A DNA stretch of 64,000 bases, from NCBI GenBank assembly GCA_003345545.1, contig PRDH01000081.1, positions 1 to 64,000 on the forward strand. Direction: 5' to 3'. How positions within the stretch are numbered: the stretch's first letter is position 1; the number at the start of each line of letters is the position of its first letter. The position numbers and the translations under genes were made by a program. This stretch comes from Candidatus Thorarchaeota archaeon (GTDB taxonomy: Archaea; Asgardarchaeota; Thorarchaeia; Thorarchaeales; Thorarchaeaceae). The notes under the pieces are model-generated. The model made no database searches. It saw only the letters and a list, made by a program, of their open reading frames with translations, and was not told the origin of the DNA. Shown here one piece after another: positions 42,217-50,623 of this stretch.

Positions 42217-43195
42217 GAGTAGTTATCGGTCGTGATTGAAGAATCACAATCTCACCGTCTGATTTGATACACCACTCGATGTCTTGGGGTGTTCCCATCA
42301 TCTGCTCAATCTCCAGTCCTATCTGTGCCACCTTCAGCACTAATCGATTATCCAGAGTGAACTCCTCACGTTTCTCCCTGGGCGTATCGTGTGTTGTGGC
42401 CTTAGCGCTGTTCTCTGAGACTGAAGCAATACTAGTAATCATCTTCGTTCCTAGTTCTCTCTGTAGGACACGTCGCGGTTTCTTGGATAGTATGAAGGTG
42501 TCGGGAATGACTCTCCCCGATACTAGTGTTTCTCCTAGTCCCCAAGTTGCGTTGATCAACATCTCGTTCGTGTTGCTATTCACTACATTAGCTGTGAACA
42601 TTACACCTGAAACAACGGCAGGTATCATCTCCTGAACTACTACAGCCATCTTGACTTGTTTCAATGGAATTCCCTTGGACTTCAGATAGATTGCTGCGCT
42701 TGGAGAGTATGCTGATCTCCAGACCCGTTTCACAGCTTCAAATATGTCTGAAGTGTTTCTGATACAGAGAAGAGTTTCTGCTTGACCTGCAAAGGAAATA
42801 TCACTGCGGTCTTCGATTGTGGCTGACGAACGAACCGCATAACCTGCCTTAGAGCCGGTTGTTGATTCCTGCATACTCTGAAGTCCCTTCATAATCTCGG
42901 ATTTCAGATCCTCCCCCAACTGACAGAGACTCACCAGTGTCTGGATCTTTTCTGCAAGAAGAAGCATCTCTTCGAAGTCATCCACAGATTCGATTTTATC
43001 AAGCAGTCTGATCACATCTGGAATTCTATCTCTCATCCGAACGAAGTTATGACTCGAGATTGAAAACCCTCTTGGTGTACGAAACCCCTCACGGCGCAGA
43101 TGGGCAAGGCTCGTTGCCTTACCACCATGAGTTTCAATATCCTCTGGTCGAATGCTGTCCAGAGATTGAATCAGAGGAATCTTGCAGTTGTCCAA
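42203..43195 (-). CDS. Pyruvate,phosphate dikinase/PEP synthase ATP-grasp domain as a separate protein
   Basis: 330 residues corresponding only to the nucleotide-binding domain of PEP synthase. It has GGKATSLAHLRREGFRTPRGFSIS, the YAVRSSATIEDRSDISFAGQAE core with the phosphate-binding arginine, MIPAVVSGVMFTA, and the closing DIEWCI and ILQSRPIT motif. It should transfer phosphate from ATP to a histidine on a swivelling domain. That domain is encoded by the gene just upstream (17 bases between them), and the C-terminal PEP-binding barrel is missing from both. The final acceptor is therefore unknown. Confidence 0.88.
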   Translation of the reverse strand: MDNCKIPLIQSLDSIRPEDIETHGGKATSLAHLRREGFRTPRGFSISSHNFVRMRDRIPDVIRLLDKIESVDDFEEMLLLAEKIQTLVSLCQLGEDLKSEIMKGLQSMQESTTGSKAGYAVRSSATIEDRSDISFAGQAETLLCIRNTSDIFEAVKRVWRSAYSPSAAIYLKSKGIPLKQVKMAVVVQEMIPAVVSGVMFTANVVNSNTNEMLINATWGLGETLVSGRVIPDTFILSKKPRRVLQRELGTKMITSIASVSENSAKATTHDTPREKREEFTLDNRLVLKVAQIGLEIEQMMGTPQDIEWCIKSDGEIVILQSRPITTLSIP

Positions 43196-43212
43196 GTGTT
43201 GATGCGCCTCAA

Positions 43213-43563
43213 CTATTCGCCTACATAGAGAACCCCTGAAGCACCCTCTTCAGGCTTGATCATGGCATGTTTTCCATTGAGCCCTTCTGGGTCCTCTATC
43301 TTCACCCCCATCAGTGCCGGTATCTCAAACTCACGAGTGACAATGGCTAGGTGTGATCCCAATGCCCCAGACCTGCACACAACGCCTGCCAATCTTGAGA
43401 GAACTGGCGCAAGGAAAGTGGTGCCTGCATCATCTACGAGTACTATCTTTCCATCGGGCCCTTCTTTCAAAAGCTTGACCACTTCCTGAACAGAGGTAAT
43501 GTACCTGAGTTCACCCTCTGCACTCAGTTTCAATGAGATAAGTCCATCTCCAACTCGTTTCAA
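43213..43563 (-). CDS. PEP-utilising enzyme swivelling (phosphohistidine) domain as a separate protein
   Basis: 116 residues. The family motif appears as GALGSHLAIVTREFEIPALMG, in which the His is the phospho-acceptor that shuttles between active sites in PEP synthase, PPDK and rifampicin phosphotransferase. KIVLVDDAGTTFLAPVLSRLAGVV before it is the usual strand-helix lead. It is the first gene of a two-gene unit with the ATP-grasp protein. Full enzymes put these domains on one chain together with a third domain; here they are split. Confidence 0.85.
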   Translation of the reverse strand: MKRVGDGLISLKLSAEGELRYITSVQEVVKLLKEGPDGKIVLVDDAGTTFLAPVLSRLAGVVCRSGALGSHLAIVTREFEIPALMGVKIEDPEGLNGKHAMIKPEEGASGVLYVGE

Positions 43564-43676
43564 CAGAAATCGGCCACCCGGGGCTTTCTTTGTTTAGGAA
43601 TATCCGAATTATAAGACTGCTTATGCTTTCGAACAACTTAATACTGACAGTGACTGCGGCATCATTTCAATGAGCA

Positions 43677-44858
43677 TTGCTCTCTGTGGAGATGAATGCA
43701 TTGGAAACCAGCGAGATTAACCAACAACTAACTCACCTGTCTCAAGTCTTCTCTGATATTCTTGCGGAACGTGGTCTTCTCGAGTCAAAGCTCTTCCCTG
43801 TGAACGAGTACATCTGTGTGAGTTTCTACCAGACGTATGAACATCTCTTTGATGTGATGACTCAGGTGTGGAAGAAGATTACTCCTGAGGTGCTTGCCAA
43901 GAAGAGCAAGACGCTTCTCTCAGAGATTCAGGCACTGTCAATCACCTACCTCTGGCTTTACTATGGTCTGGCACGGATGGGTGTGATTTTCAACAAATGT
44001 AATAGTGACCCCTCAAAAGAACCCACTGAGCGTCAGGAACAGTGGAAATGGATGCTTGAGCAGTGGTACAGACTAGGCACGAACTACTTCAACACAGGCA
44101 AGCCCACGGTTGCATCATCGGGAGGGGTGAACCTTGCCCTTCGCAATGACAGTATCAGCTGGTTGAAAGACCATCTAGAACCCGTGAGTGAGGAACAAGT
44201 ACGCAAGATTCGTCGTCAGATTGGTGCGGTCGATCTCTATGCCTTCATGGATGAGTGCGAGGCTAGAGCAAAGATCATTGATCACGGTCCGTACCCCGTT
44301 GGGCACAACGAGGTCCTCATCATCTCAGAGTATACTCATCTTCATGATGGAAAAGAGGCACTATGGCTACCTTGGTCTGACACAGAATCGAAACTTCCAT
44401 CCGCATCGCTTGGCATCGCTATGACCATGCGTGACTGTACGACCTTCTTCAATGACGTCGGTACTGCGACCGTTCAGCCTGGTGACTACTCCAAGCTGGT
44501 TACTAATGCTTGTGCATACACAAAACATGGCTCCAAGATTGTGGCACTAGGCTTGGATGAGCTCTCAGCATTTGCTGAGGCAGCTGATGCTGCTCAGACA
44601 GAGCTATACCTGAAGTTTGCAGAATGGGACAAGAAGACACTCATGATTGCGGGAGCTGAAGCATACTGGAGGTGCTATGCTCGCTATACAAATCAGGTTG
44701 GAATCACTAGTAAGATAGACTGGAAGATATCTCAGGCCGTCATAGACGAACATGTGCCGTTCTTCATGGATAATGATGCGGACCCAGCTTTCATGCGATT
44801 TGGCCGATTCGATGATGAAATGGAGGCAGACCCAACTCTCTACTTGCTTCCCGAGTAG
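43677..44858 (+). CDS. Unknown protein paired with a lipocalin-like gene
   Basis: 393 residues (387 if the ATG at 43692 is used), soluble, with no motif I recognise. It is mostly helical in the first half (FSDILAERGLLESKLFP and LWLYYGLARMGVIFN) and has a mixed C-terminal half with YPVGHNEVLIISEYTHLHDGKEALWLPWSD and WRCYARYTNQV. A few invariant-looking His and Asp residues (HLHDG, DVGTA) could form a site but this is guesswork. The next gene starts 12 bases after its stop, so the pair is an operon. The function is open. Confidence 0.75.
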   Translation: MLSVEMNALETSEINQQLTHLSQVFSDILAERGLLESKLFPVNEYICVSFYQTYEHLFDVMTQVWKKITPEVLAKKSKTLLSEIQALSITYLWLYYGLARMGVIFNKCNSDPSKEPTERQEQWKWMLEQWYRLGTNYFNTGKPTVASSGGVNLALRNDSISWLKDHLEPVSEEQVRKIRRQIGAVDLYAFMDECEARAKIIDHGPYPVGHNEVLIISEYTHLHDGKEALWLPWSDTESKLPSASLGIAMTMRDCTTFFNDVGTATVQPGDYSKLVTNACAYTKHGSKIVALGLDELSAFAEAADAAQTELYLKFAEWDKKTLMIAGAEAYWRCYARYTNQVGITSKIDWKISQAVIDEHVPFFMDNDADPAFMRFGRFDDEMEADPTLYLLPE

Positions 44859-44870
44859 GAGTGAACGCAG

Positions 44871-45767
44871 TTGAGAAGACACCGTTTCACACAGAGCGAC
44901 GAATATGCGCATGAGGCAGATGAGCGCCCTGATTGGCGTGAGAGCTACTACTTCAACTGGGTCGATCTTGATGCACGGATATCTGGCTTCTCTACTATCG
45001 GCCTTCTTCCGAACACCAACAAGCGTGAGTTTGTGTGTGCACTCTTCTATGATGATGAGCGTGAGGTCCATTTCAATGAGCCACTCAGCTCAATCTCTGA
45101 TGACCTATCAGAGTCGTTGACCGATGGCGTACTATCGTACAACTTGGTCAAACCGATGAAGGAGTGGAGAATCACTTACAGAGGCAAGAGTCTCAATGCA
45201 GACATCATCTGGTCTGCTCGATTCCCACCTTATGACTTTGGCAGTGGAAGTGGGACATCCTGGGCCGGCCATTTCGAGCAATCTGGTGTGCCCCATGGTA
45301 CAGTCAAGTTCTCAGATGGGACTGCTGTGACGATACAGGGGTACGGCGAGCGTGACAAGAGCTGGGGCTCTCGAGACTGGCACATTGAGAGCTGGTTTGC
45401 TCTGCATGCACAGTTTGATGATATGTCAATAGGACTTCGACGTGACGTGGTCAAGGGTGAAGAGCATCCCTCTGGCGGAATCAGCAATATCGATGGCAAC
45501 GTTCCTATCAAGAGCGTGAAACTGGTGACAGAGACACACAAGGAGTCTGGAATACCCATCGGAGCGAAGGTCCGGATCATAGGCAGGGATGATGCTGTCT
45601 ACAATCTCAAGTCCCATCTGATTAGCCCCAAGAGTTTCGCGCGATTCGCTCGAGAGTTTCCGGGTGGCACCACCGAGCTCTACGAGGGGATGGCAGTCCA
45701 TGAGTGCAAGGAACTGGGTACCACTGGCACAGGATTACTTGAGTGGTTGTTCACTCATCCCAAGTAG
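44871..45767 (+). CDS. Lipocalin-like protein of the DUF7064/7065 (CrtC/AttH-like) group
   Basis: 298 residues of beta-rich sequence. The segment GYGERDKSWGSRDWHIESWFALHAQF resembles the core of DUF7064/7065 proteins, which fold like carotenoid 1,2-hydratase and bind hydrophobic ligands in two lipocalin barrels. YFNWVDLDARISGFSTIG and FPPYDFGSGSGTSWAGHFEQSG flank it. No signal peptide or membrane helix. It is coupled to the 393-residue unknown protein. A role with a lipid or isoprenoid is suggested by fold only. Confidence 0.7.
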   Translation: MRRHRFTQSDEYAHEADERPDWRESYYFNWVDLDARISGFSTIGLLPNTNKREFVCALFYDDEREVHFNEPLSSISDDLSESLTDGVLSYNLVKPMKEWRITYRGKSLNADIIWSARFPPYDFGSGSGTSWAGHFEQSGVPHGTVKFSDGTAVTIQGYGERDKSWGSRDWHIESWFALHAQFDDMSIGLRRDVVKGEEHPSGGISNIDGNVPIKSVKLVTETHKESGIPIGAKVRIIGRDDAVYNLKSHLISPKSFARFAREFPGGTTELYEGMAVHECKELGTTGTGLLEWLFTHPK

Positions 45768-45829
45768 TGACCCCTGTAGGCAATCCAGCAGCGATCTCAC
45801 CCCAGTTTGTTGTGACTCATCATAGTCTA

Positions 45830-47539
45830 TCATCTGAATGACAGTATTGATGCCAGTAACCATGCACATATCATTGCGTTGACCATCGCGCCAAGCCATC
45901 TGTTTCCTGTCAGACGGTATCCAAACATAGTGATCAGGGTGCATACTGCGAACCATGGTGTAAAGGCATAGAAGAACAACCACGAGTACCCAATCATACC
46001 TGGAATGACCGGCGCACCCGCAATCAGACCACCAAGAAACTCGATAGCGATCAGAGCGAGATATGGAATGCACTTGATGAAGACTGCTGTTACAGACCAC
46101 TCGAGCTGCACTCTTGCCCAGCTCCCCGTACTCTTTGGCAACATGATACTCGTGAACCAAGTTCCTTCTACGACGGAGTACACAAGAAATACAACAAAGT
46201 ATAGGGGTACTAGAATCGCTTGCAGCAATGTGAGGTCATGAAGCCCGGGCAGGAAACATCTCAGGTCCAATACGAAACCGAGATCGACCATCAAGGTCAG
46301 GGCGTATAGCCAGACAAAGACGATAGCTGTCAAGAGGACAAGTCTGACGATATCCGGAAGGCCTCTCTCAGTCCCTACTGATACCAATTTGCGAAGGCTG
46401 AGCTGTGGATTGCCTCGGCGTCTTAGCAGCAATGTAAGTGCCCCAGCCGCAATCAGCCCGCTCCCCAACATCCATGACATCACTGGCAGTCCATTGTATT
46501 GTGGGAAGGGAATGACTAATTGCAGTACTGTTCCAAGAATCAAGAAAGGAAAGAATGTTGCAACCCCGATTGCGCCGTAAAGTGTCCCATATGCCAGAAT
46601 GGATCCTGTGCTCTGTGCTTTCTCCTGAGGTAGAGTTCTACGCAGGTCCGAGAAAAATGGCAGGCTCAGTAGTATTGCCAGCAGAGGGAAGATTGTGAGT
46701 ATGGCACCAAGCAGTCCGAATAGGCCACCGATCAACCACGCTGAAAACAGAAGAATCGAACTGTCTATCCAGTGTTCGTCTTCAACGCCTCCCTTTAGGC
46801 TCATCCTCATCCAGTCAACACTCTCGCTCACGATGGTGGGGTCTATGGTTTCAAAGAGGTGATTGGTCGGAGGGAAAACAGCTCTCCTTGCTGTATTATT
46901 TGCGAAGTCACCATATGTGATACCAGGTACAACCCCAGTCACATTGAAGTATGGGTCAAGTTTAGTATGATTGCCGGGATAGCTCGAGAGTGAGTCAAAG
47001 CTACCGACTGCTACAAGCGTATTTGGTATGTAAACTGCAGTTGGGCTGAAGCCTGATCCAACAAGAACCAATGCACGCACATACACGCTTGAGCCTGCTA
47101 TGGCAGTCCACGCGATACCGCCTCCCATGCTGTGACCAATCAATCCAATCTCTGTGTTGTCGACATAGTCCAGTGAAGCGATATAGTCAAGTGCTGCAGG
47201 TCCACTTCCTGTACCTGGGTCAGAGTTGCCATGACCGTTGGCATCAATCGTGAGCACGACAAAGCCTCGTCGTGCGAGTTCAATGCCAAACGCCATCAGC
47301 CACTCCTTGTTCTGCAATGAGCCATGAATCACGACTACGCCCGGGAGAGGATTAGCGCTGGTGCCGTATATTGGACGTTGTAGTGTACTGTGAATTGTAG
47401 AGCCGTCCGCAGCCTGAAAATCGACTTCGGTGACACTCACAGTCCCATGACCGCTCTGGGTATATGCCGCCACACTGACCCCTGCTGACAGCATTATGAG
47501 ACCAAGGATCAGTACTAGGTATCTCCTTCTGATTGCCAT
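45830..47539 (-). CDS. Alpha/beta hydrolase fused to a multi-helix membrane domain
   Basis: 569 residues. An N-terminal signal anchor (YLVLILGLIMLSAGVSVAAY) precedes an alpha/beta hydrolase domain of about 230 residues with the nucleophile elbow GHSMGGG, the oxyanion region VIHGSLQNKEW and a late NHLFE histidine. Then come eight to ten transmembrane helices from about residue 255. The hydrolase should face outside the cytoplasmic membrane. It may act on lipids, esters or peptides at the cell surface. The fusion with a large membrane domain is unusual, and its role is unknown. Confidence 0.82.
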   Translation of the reverse strand: MAIRRRYLVLILGLIMLSAGVSVAAYTQSGHGTVSVTEVDFQAADGSTIHSTLQRPIYGTSANPLPGVVVIHGSLQNKEWLMAFGIELARRGFVVLTIDANGHGNSDPGTGSGPAALDYIASLDYVDNTEIGLIGHSMGGGIAWTAIAGSSVYVRALVLVGSGFSPTAVYIPNTLVAVGSFDSLSSYPGNHTKLDPYFNVTGVVPGITYGDFANNTARRAVFPPTNHLFETIDPTIVSESVDWMRMSLKGGVEDEHWIDSSILLFSAWLIGGLFGLLGAILTIFPLLAILLSLPFFSDLRRTLPQEKAQSTGSILAYGTLYGAIGVATFFPFLILGTVLQLVIPFPQYNGLPVMSWMLGSGLIAAGALTLLLRRRGNPQLSLRKLVSVGTERGLPDIVRLVLLTAIVFVWLYALTLMVDLGFVLDLRCFLPGLHDLTLLQAILVPLYFVVFLVYSVVEGTWFTSIMLPKSTGSWARVQLEWSVTAVFIKCIPYLALIAIEFLGGLIAGAPVIPGMIGYSWLFFYAFTPWFAVCTLITMFGYRLTGNRWLGAMVNAMICAWLLASILSFR

Positions 47540-47632
47540 CGACGAGAGAACTCCTGAGATTTGTGAGTCCGATGTAACGACTCCGGTCTTTTATTTACCC
47601 CGATACTTGATAGTATTCATATAAATCACAGA

Positions 47633-48283
47633 ATGACAACTCCCAGTACCATGCCTACCTGGGATAGTATCTTCAGAGAACAAGGGTACTTGTTTGTTGA
47701 TCCTCACCCAGATATGGCAAGGATTGCTGTTCTCTTCAAGGAACATGGTGTCAAGAGAGTCCTTGACCTAGGTTGTGGCACTGGCCGACATCTTGTGTAT
47801 CTATCAAGACTGGACTTTCAGATGGATGGCCTTGATTCTTCCTCACATGCTCTTGCACTCTCCAATAGATGGTTGGATGAAGAGGGTCTTTCTGCAAGCC
47901 TGAGAGAGCATCTGATAGAACGGCCATTTCCTTACCCAGACGGAATGTTCGACGCTCTGATTTCGATACAAGTGATTCATCACAATCTGCTCAAGGACAT
48001 TGTCTTCACAGTTTCTGAGATCGAACGTGTTCTGAAACCTGGCGCTTTCGTCTTCATCACTGTTCCCACACTAGGGCTGAAGCGGGAGAATCATGAGGAG
48101 GACTGGCAGCTTCGTCAAGTCGAGGATGGAACCTACATTCCAATGGGAGGCCGTGAGAGTGGTATACCTCATCACTACTTCACCGAGAATGAACTACGTG
48201 AAGTGTTCGGCAGTTTTGAAATTCTTGAGATCTTTCTGGACAGTACTGGCCACAGGTGTCTCTTGGGTTCTAAGAGAGTGTAG
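47633..48283 (+). CDS. Class I SAM-dependent methyltransferase
   Basis: 216 residues. The SAM-binding motif VLDLGCGTGRHLVYLSRL lies near residue 43, followed by the acidic strand MDGLDSSSHAL and the DALISIQVIHHNLLKDI motif. The C-terminal part (IPMGGRESGIPHHYFTENELREVFGSFEI) is that of small-molecule methyltransferases related to UbiE/Tam. The substrate is unknown. It is isolated, divergent from the membrane hydrolase and convergent with the deacetylase gene. Confidence 0.88.
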   Translation: MTTPSTMPTWDSIFREQGYLFVDPHPDMARIAVLFKEHGVKRVLDLGCGTGRHLVYLSRLDFQMDGLDSSSHALALSNRWLDEEGLSASLREHLIERPFPYPDGMFDALISIQVIHHNLLKDIVFTVSEIERVLKPGAFVFITVPTLGLKRENHEEDWQLRQVEDGTYIPMGGRESGIPHHYFTENELREVFGSFEILEIFLDSTGHRCLLGSKRV

Positions 48284-48293
48284 GCGCTGATGG

Positions 48294-49574
48294 TCACTCT
48301 AGCCCGAACACGGGGAATATGAGTTCCTTCACCTTATTGATGGCATCATCAACAGCACGCTTGACCTTGGGATAGTGCTTCTCGTCCATCCTACTTGGCC
48401 TGTCAGTCCAGCCATCCCGCCCCATCTTGAGGCCATACTTCTCAATCAGCACTAGCCATTTGTTCGGCAGTACTGGCGGCAGTGCCATATCTGCAAGACC
48501 TGCAAGCACTATTGTCCATACCTTCGCTGTTGTTACAGGGTTGTAGCCTCCACCCCCTACAGCAACAAGCTTTCTTTCTCCCTCATGTACAAGCTGTCGG
48601 ACTGTCATAGTCAGGCGATGGTATGTATCAAAGGTGAGCATTAGGTCTGCTAAGGGATCGCCAAAATGTGCATCCGCTCCGACGTTCCAGAACACAAGGT
48701 CTGGTTTGTAGACCTGCCAGATGGGAACAATGGCATCTTCGAAGGCCCTCCAGTACTCAACATCATCGGTCAGTGGTGGAAGGGGGACATTGACGGAGTA
48801 GCCTTTTCCTTCACCTATCCCCATTTCTTCTGGTTTTCCAGTTCCAGGGAAGAATCCCATGCTCTTCTCGTGAAGTGATATGGTGAGAACATCCGGGTCG
48901 GCATAGAACGCTTTCTGTGTACCATCACCATGATGAACATCCGTGTCGAGATACAGAACCTTCTTGCCCGGATTCACTTCTTTGTATTTCTTGATGGCAA
49001 CTACCGTGTCATTGAGGTAACAGAATCCTGCAGCTTGGCTCTCCATAGCATGATGGAAACCGCCAACAAACGACATCGCATTTTTGAACTTCCCCTTGGC
49101 AACACCTATTGTGGCATCAATCACTCCCCCTACTGGTAGACGTGCGTACCTATGAACCCCCGGAAAAACAGGGCAATCATCAGTATCAAGACCAAATCGG
49201 GCAGAGAATGCTGACCCTGTGTTCCCAAAGAGATCAAGCGTTTCTACAAAGGATGGATCGTGGAAGGTCAGCAATTCCTCCTTGGTCGCCTCCCTCATTT
49301 GCTGGAGAGAGATCTTCGAACTCTCGGTCATTCCTGCCATCACTGGAAGACTCCACGTGACATCAAGACGTGCTCTATTCCAGAAGGGATTGACTACTGC
49401 CTTCATCCTCTCCAGCTCATCGATACCATCTAGAGCTAAGAGGCTCTCAGGACTATAGAGGGCTGTGCGTTCAGTCACTTGGTTCCCACCGCATGCAAAT
49501 AGGTACTGCCTTTCTCCAACATGAAGTCTACTTATGTGTGATGGCATATCACTCTTCGAAAGCCTCATTATCAT
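48294..49574 (-). CDS. Histone deacetylase/AcuC-family deacetylase
   Basis: 426 residues, longer than the average 375 of AcuC. Zinc-dependent deacetylase motifs are in place: the His-His pair near GGFHHAMESQAAGFCYLND, DTDVHHGDGTQKAFYADPDV with the Asp/His metal ligands, and GGGGYNP near the end. Such enzymes remove acetyl groups from lysines or polyamines. With a GNAT-linked CoA-transferase and ACS in the same window, reversible acetylation of a metabolic enzyme is a reasonable idea, not shown. Head-to-head with the UroD-like gene at a 22-base gap. Confidence 0.92.
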   Translation of the reverse strand: MIMRLSKSDMPSHISRLHVGERQYLFACGGNQVTERTALYSPESLLALDGIDELERMKAVVNPFWNRARLDVTWSLPVMAGMTESSKISLQQMREATKEELLTFHDPSFVETLDLFGNTGSAFSARFGLDTDDCPVFPGVHRYARLPVGGVIDATIGVAKGKFKNAMSFVGGFHHAMESQAAGFCYLNDTVVAIKKYKEVNPGKKVLYLDTDVHHGDGTQKAFYADPDVLTISLHEKSMGFFPGTGKPEEMGIGEGKGYSVNVPLPPLTDDVEYWRAFEDAIVPIWQVYKPDLVFWNVGADAHFGDPLADLMLTFDTYHRLTMTVRQLVHEGERKLVAVGGGGYNPVTTAKVWTIVLAGLADMALPPVLPNKWLVLIEKYGLKMGRDGWTDRPSRMDEKHYPKVKRAVDDAINKVKELIFPVFGLE

Positions 49575-49596
49575 GAATGGAGATTGAAGATGTGTT

Positions 49597-50610
49597 ATGT
49601 CGAAGTATGAACTTCTGAAGGAAACATTTCTTGGAAACCTTGGGGAGCAGATACCTGTTTCCCTATGGAAGCATCACCCCGACCTGGATCGTACCCCTGA
49701 GGGACTGGCAAATGCTGAGATTGAGTTTCACAGAAAGTTTGACCATGATCTCCTCAAAGTATCCTTCTTTGGTCACTATCCATGCATTGACTTTGGATGT
49801 ACTGCAGAATACGATGGTGCCAGCACTGGGTCTACTACATTGACTTCTTATCCCATTAAGGACTCAGCTGGCTGGGAGGTCCTTGAGCCAGTCGATGTGA
49901 ATGCCGGTGAATTCGGCAACCAGGTTAGGGCAGTAGAACTGATTCAGAGGTATGCACACGGGAAAGTCCCAACTATGGCCACCCTCTTCGATCCTGCCAT
50001 GGTTGCTGATAGACTGTGTGGTCAGAATCTAGTCAAGTATGCGGATGAGGTCCCTGTCATCCTGAAGAGAGCTCTTGATCTGATCTGTGACGTGATGATT
50101 GATTTTGCACGAGCTACGCTTGAATCAGGGGCTGATGGACTGTTCATCGCCAGCCAGCACTCGACTCTTTCATCAATTTCAGATAAACACTATAATACCT
50201 TCATCTATCCCTATCATCTGAGGATGGTTTCCAAGCTGCGTAGCAAGGCCAAGTTCATCATCATGCATCTCCATACGAGAGAGGAGAGAGAAGAGATTCG
50301 ATTCAACAGAATCGCTGAAACTCCCGGGGTTGTTGGCATCAACTGGGAGGATCGGAGTTCTTCGCTGTCACTCAGAGAAGGCAAGAGAAGATCACGAAAG
50401 ACTGTGCTGGGCGGTATCGACCATAATGGCGTATTGAGGACCGGGACGCCCCATGAGGCCGAGAAACAGGTCTTGAATGCAGTGGATGAGGCTGGGTTCG
50501 AACACCTCATTGTGGCTCCAGGCTGCGTAATCACTGTCGATACACCGCCTGAAAACGTACTAGCTGTCAGGGATGCAATACGGTCCATCGACCCATTCAG
50601 AGGCAAATAG
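49597..50610 (+). CDS. Uroporphyrinogen decarboxylase-superfamily protein (methyltransferase-like)
   Basis: 337 residues of the UroD barrel family. SLWKHHPDLDRTPEGLANAEIEFHRKFDHDLLKVS is the usual opening of archaeal UroD-like proteins, and GADGLFIASQHS and FIIMHLH occur where the active-site strands lie. The true decarboxylase's GRPPV-type start and Arg pair are absent, so a corrinoid methyltransferase such as MtaA or CmuA relatives is more likely. No corrinoid protein gene is adjacent. It is followed by polX 13 bases after the stop on the same strand. Confidence 0.78.
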   Translation: MSKYELLKETFLGNLGEQIPVSLWKHHPDLDRTPEGLANAEIEFHRKFDHDLLKVSFFGHYPCIDFGCTAEYDGASTGSTTLTSYPIKDSAGWEVLEPVDVNAGEFGNQVRAVELIQRYAHGKVPTMATLFDPAMVADRLCGQNLVKYADEVPVILKRALDLICDVMIDFARATLESGADGLFIASQHSTLSSISDKHYNTFIYPYHLRMVSKLRSKAKFIIMHLHTREEREEIRFNRIAETPGVVGINWEDRSSSLSLREGKRRSRKTVLGGIDHNGVLRTGTPHEAEKQVLNAVDEAGFEHLIVAPGCVITVDTPPENVLAVRDAIRSIDPFRGK

Positions 50611-50623
50611 GAGGAAGAGATTG

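Noticed and set aside
45735-46160. 141-residue minus-strand frame at the end of the membrane hydrolase gene
   Set aside because: Overlaps the well-supported 569-residue gene in another frame on the same strand.
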